From contig OY294045.1 of NCBI GenBank assembly GCA_958510825.1, positions 94,176,988 to 94,240,987 on the forward strand: a stretch of DNA of 64,000 nucleotides. The letters run 5' to 3'. A program made the translations under genes and the position numbers. Under the pieces are notes generated by a model that had not been told where the DNA came from, made no database searches, and saw nothing but the letters and a program-made list of their open reading frames with translations. The first letter of the stretch is position 1. Each line of letters begins with the position of its first letter. The DNA comes from Brachypterus glaber (taxonomy: Eukaryota > Arthropoda > Insecta > Coleoptera > Kateretidae). Below, piece by piece: positions 33,944 to 44,633 of this stretch.

Positions 33944-34802
33944 TATCTATTAAAATTTATTAAACTTTGTAAAGTGGGATCATCTTATCTTTTTTTTTTT
34001 TTTTTTTTTTTCAATTTTCAATTTATTTATTAAAGTAAATGTTTACAATATTTATAAATATCCAAAGTGTTTGATTAGTGTAATATAATATAAATTTGAT
34101 GGAAAACATATTTATATTAATTTAAAAATTTTATTTATTACATGCATATTCCTAAGCACAAGTGCTTCTGTTGAACAGCAGTTATTTGTAACAAACCACC
34201 AAATTTTATTGTTTTAGTTTTGTTTATTTGTTTGTCGAACAGAAAGAAAAAAAATCGAAAGAAAGGATACATAAAATAGTGTAGCAAATCAGAATTATTT
34301 AGATGTTATTTTTATTTTTTTTTTTTTCACCTAATATAAGTAACTAGTTATGAAAAGATTTTTAAAAATTTAGCTTCATTAACCCTTACTTCATTTTTTA
34401 CAAGTCTTTTAAATTGCTTATAATTTTTAGTATTTTTTATATTGACAGGTAGTATATTATATAATTTAGCACCTTGCCAGAATAAAGTTTTTTGGGAAAA
34501 TACTTTTCTAAATAAAGGAATAATTAAATTTTGATGTGTACGATACCTTGAAAATTGATCATGATTAACATATTGCGCGGGCAATGGTTTGAAAACGTAT
34601 AGGAGACACCGGTAAATATATAATTGTCTTATGTTTAAAATATTTGATTCAGCATAGAGGGACTAGTGGAATACAGTTTCGGTTTTCTAAATATTATCTT
34701 TAATATTGTATTTTGTATTGCTTGTAAATTTTCTAAAGAACTTGAAGTGGTTGTAATTATAGGTTATAGGACCAAAATAAATGCTTTTTTAACGTAAAAT
34801 CG

Positions 34803-35321
34803 CGAAGGAAGGAAGTAACTAAATTTGTAAAATTTCCGTATATACCAAACCTAACAAATAAGATTAGTAATATTTTTCAAAAAGAGAAGGTCAGAATTGC
34901 TGCTTATAATATTTTAACAACCAATGCTATTTTTTCAAAATTAAAAGATAGAGTTTCCAAAGAGTTAGAATCTAATATAATCTACAAAATTAAATGCAAT
35001 GACTGCGAAAAATTCTATGTTGGACAGACTAAACAATATGCAAAAACACGCTATGCCCAACATAGGAATGACTGTCAGTTAAAACATGCAATTAAAGTGG
35101 AAAAAACTGCATTGGCATTACATCACTTTAGGTATGGTCATAACTTCAATTTTAGCAATATAATTATTTGTGATAAGGAGCCGAATCGGTACAGGAGAAA
35201 TATAAGTGAGATGATATTTATAAAACTTAACAAAAACGTAAATTTGAGAACCGATACAATGAACTTGAGTTCAAGCTACAATGGTCTGATTGCAAAATAT
35301 GGTAGGTTGGCCCGGAGTTAG
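34803..35321 (+). CDS. PLE GIY-YIG endonuclease domain (C-terminal fragment)
   Basis: Open frame of 172 codons running to a natural stop. It begins with the linker typical after the PLE RT (KFVKFPYIPNLTNKIS), then NIIYKIKCNDCEKFYVGQT, the GIY-YIG core in which IYK and FYVGQT replace GIY and YIG. It continues with TRYAQHRNDC, ALALHHFRYGHNF and YRRNISEMIFIKL. In PLEs this domain nicks the target to prime reverse transcription. The Cys-containing CNDC spacer between the two half motifs is a known PLE trait. The RT is missing through 5' truncation and there is no proper start, so the copy is non-autonomous. Confidence 0.85.
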   Translation, partial: RRKEVTKFVKFPYIPNLTNKISNIFQKEKVRIAAYNILTTNAIFSKLKDRVSKELESNIIYKIKCNDCEKFYVGQTKQYAKTRYAQHRNDCQLKHAIKVEKTALALHHFRYGHNFNFSNIIICDKEPNRYRRNISEMIFIKLNKNVNLRTDTMNLSSSYNGLIAKYGRLARS

Positions 35322-35572
35322 CGGTAAGGCTACTCTTGGTGGCCAAAGACATAATTCGTGGTTTGGCCATTGAGAGAGCACAACCGTTTATACCTGAGAA
35401 TAGTTTGATTGGCCATATCAGTTTAATCTAAATTTATATATTTTTGTCAGTGTATGTTTTACGATTTAGTTCCTTAAATTAAGAGTCTAGAAATAGTAAT
35501 GTAATATAATTTGAATTATATTAGAGATTTAGTTATTAATTTACAACTAATCATGTAAAAATAATATTAATA

Positions 35573-35695
35573 GTCGATTTTTGTGGCAGTGCCGGTTAAC
35601 TGGTATGTATCTCTTTCTCTGTTTAGTCTATGAGTTGAGAGAGAAAGAAATACATATTCCCTAACTTAGTAACCGCTACTCCACAAAAAGTCGAC
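35573..35695. mobile_element. 123-bp hairpin MITE nested in the PLE
   Basis: TA at 35571-35572 and 35696-35697 flanks GTCGATTTTTGTGG and CCACAAAAAGTCGAC. Inner pairing is ATGTATCTCTTTCTCT with AGAGAGAAAGAAATACAT. It lies in the PLE 3' UTR, making the third level of a nest. Confidence 0.7.
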
Positions 35696-36518
35696 TAATT
35701 GGAGTTGAAAGTAAGTAGGCATATTGTCCCGCAAAAATAGTTCAAATCAATAGTTTGCATGTTTTATTTTAATTTATGTCGAAATTTCGTTTGTCAGAAG
35801 TCATTGTTAATAGTTTTTTACATTGTATTGTTATTTTATATGGTTTATGTTTTACGTAAGGCGTATACTATGCCTAATATTATTTTTATGTTGACAATAT
35901 GCTGAATGAAGTAATTAAGGTAACATAACCTCCAAATTTTATTTTATTCATTTTTTTATGTATTACTGTATGTTCTAATTAATAAACCTTGTTGTAGCCC
36001 TGAAGAAGAGCGACCGTTTAGGTGCTCGAAACGTTGGCGATTTTACGTTAAAAAAGCATTTATTTTGGTCCTATAATCTATAATTACAACCACTTCAAAT
36101 AATTTGATTAAGGACATATAAAAAATGGAAAGTTTCTAAAGAACTTTTATAGATGCCGCCCCAAGCTAAAACGCAGTAATTAATTAATGATTCAACTAAT
36201 GAGTTATACACGATTAACACATTTTTACAATTTAATATGTCTTTTAATAAATAAAATTTTCGAATTAATTTTCTTATTTTATTACTAATGTATTCAGTAT
36301 GGTCATTCCTCTTTAAATATTGATCCACAATTGTTCCTAAATATTTGATTTTTGTAACTCTTTTGATAACCCGACATTGGCATGTTTTTTGTTAACAATG
36401 ATCTATATTTGACGTCATTTTGCAAGGAAAATTTTATTTAAAAATCTTTGGCTTGGTTCTAAAGAGACCAATGTCAAAAATTTTGTTCGGATACACTAAG
36501 TCAAATATTGGCCGTTTA

Positions 36519-36654
36519 AGAGCCACTTGCAACAACTTTTAAACTGGGATTATCTCGACTAAACTGAGTTTAAGTTAAAAATGCTGGTTCTGATTGGTCG
36601 ACCGTCAATTTAATCCAAGTTTAAACCTAAACTATCGTTGGTACAAGTGGCCCT
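36519..36654. mobile_element. 136-bp hairpin MITE
   Basis: AGAGCCACTTG and CAAGTGGCCCT are the ends next to TA at 36517-36518 and 36655-36656. The inside pairs AAACTGAGTTTAAG with TTTAATCCAAGTTT-type words around GGTCGACC. 36660-37740 holds no recognised element. Confidence 0.55.
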
Positions 36655-37754
36655 TAGCAGTGTAACAGATATGTTTATTGAAAAACACACGTCGGCCCTT
36701 ATCGCTTAAAGTCTACATTTATCTCAGAAGCACTGACATTGGCTTTTTTAGGTTTAATATAACTGAAAAAAAAATTTGGCGGTACAACTCAAAATACGGA
36801 AAAAGTGACATTTGCCCTTTTAGAACCAAACCAACCCATTTTTGGCCTTTTTACCCCTTATAACACAAAAAATCGATGTGATGAAAGCAAATTGACATTA
36901 TTTTTGCATTCAACAGGTCAAAGTTTATTGGAAATAATATGTCTCGAGATATGTCTAGGCCGAGTAATATTTTTAATTCGCAACTGTATATGTAATACAT
37001 ATATTACATGTATTAATAAAGTTTGGGAAGTACATGATTTTTTGTCCCACTCTTTTCCACGACTGGACCTGACCTGTAATGAAAAATAGAGACCAGTAAA
37101 CTAATTATTACTGGTCTGCAATTTAAATCATAAATTTCCGCTAGATGGCACCATCGATTAAAATGTCATTATTAATACTTAAAGCAAGATGGCTGAACTG
37201 CTGTTGTCATGATAAACACGAATATAATCTAATACATTTCGTTTAAAAAACTTAAATGTACAGTTTTTGTCAATGTTTTTTACTTTTGAGAGTGAGAAGG
37301 ATAAATGTTACAAACGGTGCCTTGTGATCCATCAACAATGTTTTTTTCTGTTTTTTTATTTGGGTTACGCGTATGTGAAACTTCAGTTTTATATGATAGT
37401 GCTTTTCTTGTGAAATGCAGGAAAAAAATATTTGTGGTAAATATGAAAAGAACTAAAAAACTAAGTATTATTTTTTTAATTTGAATTCAAACATCTAGGT
37501 TTCAAAAAAATTAATACCTAATTTTTAAATAAAAACAGTTGCGAATATAGTATACAGGTCTCTCGGAAAATGCTACTTTTCCAAGTCGACCTGTAATCTA
37601 CTATTATTTGTTATTTTTTTTTGTGGTTTAGTGTTTATTATCTACAATAATATTGTAGAAAATAGGTACCTGTCATCTACACTGTATTAACTGCATGTAA
37701 AATAATGTAAAAATACAATAGTAAATTTACTATTCTGGACTATGCATAATACAT

Positions 37755-38035
37755 GAATTTATGTAAAAGAATGTAAAATAATGTAAAATAATGTAAAATA
37801 ATGTAAAATAATGTAAAATAATGTAAAATAATGTAAAATAATGTAAAATAATGTAAAATAATGTAAAATAATGTAAAATAATGTAAAATAATGTAAAATA
37901 ATATAATAGAATGTGAAAGAATGTAAAAGAATGTAAAAAAATGTAAAAGAATGTAAAAGAATGCAAAAGAATGTAAAAGAATGTAAAAGAATGTAAAAGA
38001 ATGTAAAAATATATATTTACATTTATTTACATATT
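37755..38035. repeat. 10-bp minisatellite (AATGTAAAAT)n
   Basis: About 15 near-perfect AATGTAAAAT units to about 37900, then a variant block of AATGTAAAAG units to about 38010. The long minus-strand frame here (FYIILHYFTLFY..) is only the translation of the repeat. Confidence 0.95.
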
Positions 38036-38278
38036 TTTACATGATTTTACAATGTCGGGCTATGTTATTTTAAGACGCGCGTGCGCTTTGGACAATAACC
38101 AAGAAGGCGTCGCTTCATGAGACGGACCGTTTAATATTGTTATTGTTAGAGAGATAGCGAGGCATGCTGCTAGGTTAAAGTGTTAAAAGGGTAAAAAAAG
38201 GTAAATATTATTTATGTACGATATTTAAATGCTTTATTTGTGGCCTAGAATTTACATTCATTATAAATTACGATCTTT

Positions 38279-38848
38279 ATCAACCAATAGATCTTTAAAG
38301 AAAGATGTAAGCAGTTTATACTCGTATTAAGGGTGCAAATCGTTTGGTTTATTAAACCAAATGAACTTTACGCTACGATATTTCAAAAAAGCTTTGACAC
38401 AGAGACTTGTTATTTGGAACAAACATTTTCAAAGTAGTAAATATTTTTTTTTCAAATTTTAAGTCTCTATGTCAAAAAGTCCAAACTATTCTGGACTATG
38501 TAATTTTTACCGTTCCGGTCTATGCAAAATATTACCATTCTGGAATATGTAATTTTTACCGTTATCAACCAATAGATCTTTAAAGAAAGATGTAAGCAGT
38601 TTATACTCGTATTAAGGGTGCAAATCGTTTGGTTTATTAAACCAAATGAACTTTACGCTACGATATTTCAAAAAAGCTTTGACACAGAGACTTGTAATTT
38701 GGAACAAACATTTTCAAAGTAGTAAATATTTTTTTTTCAAATTTTAAGTCTCTATGTCAAAAAGTCCAAACCATTCTGGACTATGTAATTTTTACCGTTC
38801 CGGTCTATGCAAAATATTACCATTCTGGAATATGTAATTTTTACCGTT
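38279..38848. repeat. 285-bp tandem duplication
   Basis: 38279-38563 is repeated at 38564-38848 with about two differences (for example TTGTTATTTGG against TTGTAATTTGG). Each unit ends in copies of the 49-bp minisatellite below. Confidence 0.9.
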
Positions 38849-38990
38849 CCGGTCCATGCAAAATATTACCATTATGGACTATGTAATTTTTACTGTTCCG
38901 GTATATGCAAAATATTACCATTACGGACTATTTAATTTTTACCATTCCGGTCTATGGAAACATATTACCATTTACGGACTATGTAATTTA
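38771..38990. repeat. 49-bp minisatellite of two half-units
   Basis: Unit TACCATTCTGGACTATGTAA + TTTT + TACCGTTCCGGTCTATGCAA + AATAT, repeated about 4.5 times. The two halves are themselves homologous (TACC.TTC.GG.CTATG..A), giving a 24/49-bp higher-order pattern. Single units are also seen at 38490-38560 and 37728-37745. Confidence 0.85.
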
Positions 38991-39218
38991 ATGTAATTTA
39001 TTTTTACCGTGTACATTTATCTACATGCAAATAATTTTTAAATATTTTGTATTAAATCCCAATGTTATTCCTTTATACCATATAAATATTAAAAACAATT
39101 TCGTTTTTCGGTCTTTCCAGCTGAGTCCCTCTACGACTGTACACTTCTGATTACTCTGCTTTCGTTTCAGCTAGGGTCACTACATCCAGCGGCGGTTTTC
39201 GACAATCGTCATTGAAAC

Positions 39219-39476
39219 CCAGGGGTTTAGTTATTGAAAAAAAGAGTACAAGGATTGTGAGAAGCAAAGGATTGTGGAAGATTGTCAAAAAGATTGTACA
39301 AAATTTTAATGAAGATCGTTAAAGATTGTGGGAAGATTTCAGATGATTGTGGAAGATTGTAGATGATTGTGTAGGCTTCTGGAGGATTGCAGATGATTGT
39401 GAAAGAAGGAATTGTCAAGGATTGTAGAAGATTGTTGGATAGGTGTACAAGGATTGTCCAATAAATAAACCCCTCG
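39219..39476. mobile_element. MITE with ATTGT-rich minisatellite core, copy 2
   Basis: Inverse copy of 17212-17480. TIRs are CCAGGGGTTTAGTTATTG and CAATAAATAAACCCCTCG, with TSD ATTGAAAC / ATTGCAAC (39211-39218, 39477-39484; 7 of 8 match). The core is a degenerate GATTGTGGAAGATT-type array. Apparent reading frames are by-products of the array. Confidence 0.75.
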
Positions 39477-39739
39477 ATTGCAACGAGGTGGGTATTACGG
39501 CCGAAGATCATACGGCCGAAAGCGAGGTTTGTAGTAGTGGCAGCACTGATTTCAGTGGCTCTCAAAGCGTAGGCAAGTATTTATACATTGAGATATATAA
39601 CTGGTTGCTTATTACTATTCTCTGAAAATTAATAAATATAATAAAATAATTGTTGACATTTTTATAACAAAAAATTGTTAAAATACTCAAGAATTTCTGG
39701 TTAGTGTTTTTTTTTTCTAATAGGTGCGTTGGTTTACGT

Positions 39740-39900
39740 TAACAATGGTTTGGTTTGGTAGTTTGCTGGTTTCGTGTTTGGACTTTTTTTAATGGTTTGG
39801 CTTGGTAGTTTGCTGGTTTGGTGTTTTTTATTTTATGAAAGTCGTTTTTTTACGTTAATAATGGTTTGGTTTAATAGTTTGCTGGTTTGGTTTTTTTTAA
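39740..39900. repeat. TTTGGTAGTTTGCTGGTTT tandem repeat
   Basis: Three copies of AATGGTTTGG(T/C)TT..TAGTTTGCTGGTTT at irregular spacing of about 45-75 bp. 39910-40400 contains a GC-richer stretch (40020-40290) that I do not recognise. Confidence 0.6.
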
Positions 39901-40409
39901 TGGGAAGCATTTTTCAGATACGATATTTCAGAATTTAGAAGGCGATATATTTTAAGAATCAAATAGGATTATATTTATGCTAAATAATTTAGCTTTAGCT
40001 AATTAAATAATAAATGCTTGCCTGGAGTTGGCCTATACCCTTAGACTACAGAAGCAAGCTAGCGCTGAATAGAGTGAGCCTGATTTCACCTGGAGTCGAA
40101 TGGCCGGCTCCGAAGTGAACTTCATCATTAATTCACATGTAATTCCGCTCAGAACGAAATTAGTTTGAATTATGCAGTGAGCCGGTTAATCCGGAGGAGC
40201 TTTTTAGCCCCGGACTATTGAAAATGGCCGTCAGTACCCCCGGTTTAATTGCTGATCATGTGATTATGCGATGCAGAGGGCGCCAGAGATTATAACTACA
40301 ACGAAATAGTAAATCTTCATATTACGACCGTCATAATTAGCCTAAATTTGCTTCTGTGAAATATTTGTATACTTATACTAAATATAACTAGCTTAGTTAT
40401 GGTAATATA

Positions 40410-41199
40410 CCGGGTGTTTTATTTAACCTGAAACTTTCAAATATCTCTAATACCATGCATTCTAAAAAAAAAAGATGTCAGACAAAAGTTGTTTATTTTA
40501 ATGGAGGAAACAAAATGGCGTATTTATTTTTTACGGATATTTACGTTTTCAAGGACATTTCAAGGTAACTTTGTTTTTTTAAATGGAAGCATATATTTTT
40601 TTACTGTCGTTTAATTCTTCCCCAAAAAATTAAAATCTTTTTTAAGTTTTTGTAAGTAGTTTTAAGTAGTTTTTAATGGTTTTTGGTTAACACAACAAAA
40701 ACAAAATTTTAGTTATACAGAAACTTGTTCGTATATAATTTTAATATGGTTTTTTTTTCTCATATTAAAGGTCTTTGATGTATATATTTTTTTGTGGTTA
40801 TGTTAAAAATGAGAGCTAAATTTCAAATTTTAACCTCTGATTCGGATTTAGCGGCTCAAAATATATAGGAATTGACTAGTTAAGTCCGTCGGAGGTGCAA
40901 CTTTTTTGATTTTGTGTGGCTGTGTTATCTCCGCAACTAAAAGTCCGATCAAAAAAAGCTTTTTACAAAAGCTTTTATTTTTTTTGGGGAGAATTAAACA
41001 ACAGTAAAAAAATATATGCTTCCATTTAAAAAAACAAAGTTGACCTTGAAATGACATTGAAAACGTAAATATCCGTAAAAAATAAATACGGCATTTTGTT
41101 TCCTCCATTAAAATAAACAACTTTTGTCTGACATATTTTTTTCTAAAATGCATGGTATTAGAAATATTTGAAAGTTTCAGGTTAAAAAAAAACACCCGG
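40410..41199. mobile_element. 790-bp fold-back element, TA flanks
   Basis: CCGGGTGTTTTATTTAACC and its inverse next to TA at 40408-40409 and 41200-41201. Arms are about 230 bp (ACCTGAAACTTTCAAATAT, GGAGGAAACAAAATG, GGAAGCATATATTTTTTTAC) and close around a roughly 330-bp centre. The TA target points to mariner-type mobilisation. The minus-strand 137-codon frame inside shows no domain. Confidence 0.7.
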
Positions 41200-41209
41200 T
41201 ATGTATATA

Positions 41210-41992
41210 CAGGGTGTCCCAGAACTCGCGTCCATCCTTGAAGGGGCACATAATATATCAAAAACTATGATGAAAAAGTCATATAAACATAGGGCCGCAA
41301 ATCGGTCCTAATGGAGTTAAGGCCATTGAATGTAGGTCCTAAATAGGCCCCAAAAAAAGCGCTAATAAAATAATTTAACAATGCAGAGCGATTCCACATT
41401 AAAAACTAAGAAAAAAGTTTTTTACACCTTGGCCCAAAAATAAATATTAAGTGAGTTATGGACTCTTAAATGGTAACACTTTTAAGGAGCATTTCCTGCA
41501 ATTTCGCACGCCTAGGCGCGCTTTCGGCAAAATTTATAAACAGAAATGACTTAAAATAATTTACCTTAATAGTACTAAACCATATGCAAAACTTTGTCCC
41601 TCTAGCTCAAAGGGCTCTAGAGATATTAAATAAAAACTTTTGAACTTTTTATATTTTTAAATAACGGAGATATAGCCCGTCTAAAATGATGGAACATTAT
41701 TATTACTAAATAATAATTGTTATTGGAAGCCCCTTAAAAGAATAGGATACTACTGGTTTACTTCAAAATGAAATGTAATTTCATATTCTTAAATAAAAAT
41801 GGGGGTGGGAGGTGTTATTTGAAAATCAGAGGGTGGGGTGGTTACAAGGGAGTGAGTAAGTAATGGAGGGGGGGTTGAATAAGTCAATAAAATCTTCTTT
41901 GGCTCCCAATTAACTCTATTTTTTACAAAAAATTTACCTTTTCAAATAACGGGGATATAACTTGTTAAGAACCTGGTTGGTGGGACACCCGG
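41210..41992. mobile_element. 783-bp TIR element, TA flanks
   Basis: CAGGGTGTCCCA and TGGGACACCCGG, next to TA at 41208-41209 and 41993-41994. A diverged reverse copy is at 144-881. It abuts the previous element with only 8 bp between, so one probably landed at the edge of the other. 41995-42840 holds no recognised element. Confidence 0.65.
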
Positions 41993-42850
41993 TATCGTGA
42001 ACGCATGAACTGTTTTGAAAAAAAATTGGAAGGAGTACTTAGGTACCATAGTGGTACCACTATGCCAAGTTTGGTCAAAATCCAAGGGCAAACCTAGTAA
42101 GTTAGCGTGAAATATCAGAGATATTTTCTAAAAAACATATTTTTTTCAAAAACGGCTCTAACGTTTTTTAAAATATAACAAATTCCAAAAAGAAAAATGG
42201 AAGTTGTCATGTCATTTAAAAGTTCTTCTAGAACACCGTGTGTACTTTTCACAACCCTGTTTTTGATGAGGGATTACAATTCAGAAACATTAAAAAACTT
42301 GCATAAAGTTTTGTAAAATAAAAAGAGCTTTAGTAATGTTTTTGCTACAATTTACAAGCAAATTTAAATTTATACATTTCCTTTGATACAGTAAGCCTTA
42401 CTTAGTATTCAAAAAGTATACTTTCATTATCTTGTTCAGATAATTGAAGAGGAAAATAAATAAAATTTTCAAGAAAAATCAGCGATTGTCCTCGATCAAA
42501 TTTATCGCGTTTTGAGTGTTTTTTCCACGTTTTACGTATAAATAAGGATTTGTTGACGTTTTGCACAAGATGCAATAAATAAGTCTTATTTATTACACTT
42601 GTATTTTCCGAAAGATAAGTGGTAATTGAATTCAAAGGCAATATATAAAAAGTCTTAAAAGATAAAACCAACGTAACTGACATACATCAATTGCTAGTAA
42701 TGAACTCTATCTCTTCTTCGAAAAAAAAAGAAAAATTCTGCGACATCTTGCAATATGTTTGTACTGAATAAATAAAATAAATATATTCCAGTTTGAAAAT
42801 TCATTCATGGTTCTGAACGTCTGAACTTCTTATAGTGAAGTGGTTTATTA

Positions 42851-43212
42851 TAAAATAATTAAAAAAGGCTTATAATCGACTTCACGTTAATTTTATTGTT
42901 GAAAACAATTAGTGTGACCGCGGTTTCGCTATAATAGATATAGCATCTACGGACTTAAATACATATAATGGGACATCTTTAACATTCTGGTCATAAATAA
43001 CACTAAGGACATTACACAATTAATCTGTAACCTAATTTATTAATTGTGTAATGTCCTTAGTGTTATTTATGACCAGAATGTTAAAGATGTCCCATTATAT
43101 GTATTTAAGTCCGTAGATGCTATATCTATTATAGCGAAACCGCGGTCACACTAATTGTTTTCAACAATAAAATTAACGTGAAGTCGATTATAAGCCTTTT
43201 TTAATTATTTTA
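42851..43212. repeat. Perfect palindrome with 174-bp arms
   Basis: Arms 42851-43024 and 43039-43212 are exact reverse complements over 174 bp as far as I compared base by base, with a 14-bp spacer. AAATATATTCCAGTT occurs at 42779-42793 and 43213-43227, bracketing the structure as a direct repeat. It has no coding content. Confidence 0.85.
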
Positions 43213-43366
43213 AAATATATTCCAGTTGCTGCCATATTTTATTCTGCAAGATTTATTAAAAAATACATTTAAATATAAAAGTTATACGCATTACATTTCG
43301 ACAGCTTCGTCCGCTTCGTGGCTACCTCCAGTTTTTGTGGAAATTGAGCAACATTTTCAAAATTTT

Positions 43367-43660
43367 CAAAAAGATGTCCGCAATTTTGTTATTATTTGGG
43401 CAAAAAAAATCTTATAGTTCGGGCTATAGCGAATTCAATACTGAATAATATCCCGTTTTTTTTTTAGTGATCCAAACGGCCGGAATCATGGCGACCGCCG
43501 TTTTTTGATTTTTCAAAAAGATGTCCGCCATTTTGTTATTATTGGGCCAAAAAAAATCTTATAGTTCGGGCTATAGCGAATTCAAACTGAATAATATCCC
43601 GTTTTTTTTTTTTTAGTGATCCAAACGGCCGGAATCATGGCGACCACCGTTTTTTGATGT
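43367..43660. repeat. 148-bp tandem duplication
   Basis: CAAAAAGATGTCCGC..CGGCCGGAATCATGGCGACC occurs twice in a row, with small indels in the T-runs. Confidence 0.85.
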
Positions 43661-43808
43661 ATTTTTTCAAAAAAAAATTATGGCACTTTAAAAATCTAAA
43701 AAGTTCTTTTTTTTATTTAGTTTTTATTTTTTTATATAAATAAACATACCCACAAAATTTCACATAGATTTCTTTTTTCTTTCTATATAAAAAAATATTA
43801 AAAAAGTA

Positions 43809-44112
43809 GTTATTTATGGTACTAGTGGGTAACCTGCGAGGCGTCAGCCAAGCAGGTTAATTTTCGAGAGGGCAATATCAGTTTACCCATGAGTGCCATA
43901 CAAGGTTTTATCCAATAAATAGCTTAAGAATTCATATTTTTATTAAAATTTTAATGACATTAACAAGAAAATAATTTGACAAGTGACAGTTGAGTGGGTA
44001 AAATAAATAATTATCCACTCAATAAAGTAAAAGCTACGCGGGGGTTATTATTGAGTTTATCTATTTAAAATAAAGCTGGTAATTGTCTTATTATCTGTAT
44101 GTATTGGATAAA
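43809..44112. mobile_element. Single copy of the 51-52 kb hairpin repeat, one arm deleted
   Basis: Same GTTATTTATGGTACTAGTG start and TGTATGTATTGGATAAA end as the array at 51171-52530. The left hairpin arm (AAGTAAGATATTGCCC.. to ..AAAATTAA) is missing between two TAA trinucleotides, so only the right arm and the GAGGCGTCAGCCAA loop remain. A small separate hairpin (TTTTCGTTTCTA / TAGAAACGAAAA) lies at 44281-44312. Confidence 0.7.
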
Positions 44113-44633
44113 ATATATTTTTAAAATTTGAAGGTACACTGATAAAAGAGTTTATTTGTATGCACAAAATATTTGGTTTGCCAGTCATCCTTACCGGAAT
44201 TTCACTAAATATAGTAAAATCCTGGATCGATATACTGCCGTGCTAAGACAAAATGTCATATTTACAACAACAAAAATAGATTTTCGTTTCTATGAGCATA
44301 GAAACGAAAATGCATATGCATATGGCTTTTAGAATTCCGGTACGAATGAGTGGAAATTTTATGATTCTTGTTTTAGAGTGCATATGAGGAGTGCAACTAA
44401 CCAAAAAAATTTTTATTTTAAAGGAGAAGTAAAAATGTGATTAATTTTTTCCATTTTTTTCCAGTGACATTTTTACTCAATATTAATTATATTTTAATAT
44501 TGTTTGATTGTTTACATCGCTTTATGTAGATTTCAACAAAAAAAAACTTAAAATAAGAACCTAAACAATACCCTTAATTAGAGTCTTAGTCTTAGTCTTA
44601 GAGCCTAAACCACACATTTCTTATAAGGTTGTT

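Larger units (their letters stand above)
34744..36132 (+). mobile_element. 5'-truncated Penelope-like element with terminal inverted repeats
   Basis: TTTCTAAAGAACTT at 34730-34743 and 36133-36146 is a 14-bp TSD. The element starts with a 61-base block (34744-34803: GAAGTGGTTGTAATTATAGG..) that recurs inverted at about 36032-36092 with one mismatch. A roughly 40-bp tail follows the right copy. It contains a GIY-YIG domain frame, a 3' UTR carrying a MITE, and a CTGAAGA-stem-GAAACGTTGG motif at 36000-36037. Inverted termini with an extra tail are a known PLE arrangement. Confidence 0.85.
34348..36378 (-). pseudogene. LINE reverse transcriptase C-terminus, split by PLE
   Basis: Minus strand, in order: VTKIKYLGTIVDQYLKRNDH, KIRKLIRKFYLLKDILN, YNSLVESLINYCVLAWGGIY then KSSLE, where the PLE interrupts. 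It resumes at 34729 with NLQAIQNTILKIIFRKPKLY and, after stops and shifts, QYVNHDQFSRYRTHQNLIIP to a C-terminus at 34348. The YLG..D, YNSLVES..YCVLAWGG and QN.ILKII..KP strings are typical of the RT thumb and C-terminal region. The catalytic core is missing and internal stops are present, so it is inactive. Confidence 0.75.
33993..36400 (-). mobile_element. LINE remnant split by a PLE
   Basis: Reverse-strand non-LTR element with a poly-T (poly-A on its own strand) 3' end at about 33993-34012. The coding parts lie at 34300-34729 and 36147-36378; the PLE at 34744-36132 plus its 14-bp target duplication separates them. The 5' edge is near 36380-36400. Confidence 0.75.

Noticed and set aside
37730..37966. 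78-codon F/Y/H-rich frame
   Set aside because: Direct translation of the 10-bp minisatellite.
37755..38035. Possible CRISPR-like array
   Set aside because: Contiguous 10-bp tandem repeat without spacers, in eukaryotic transposon-rich DNA.
40848..41261. 137-codon minus-strand frame
   Set aside because: Lies across the arms of a TA-flanked fold-back element; hydrophobic string of K/F/I codons without a domain.
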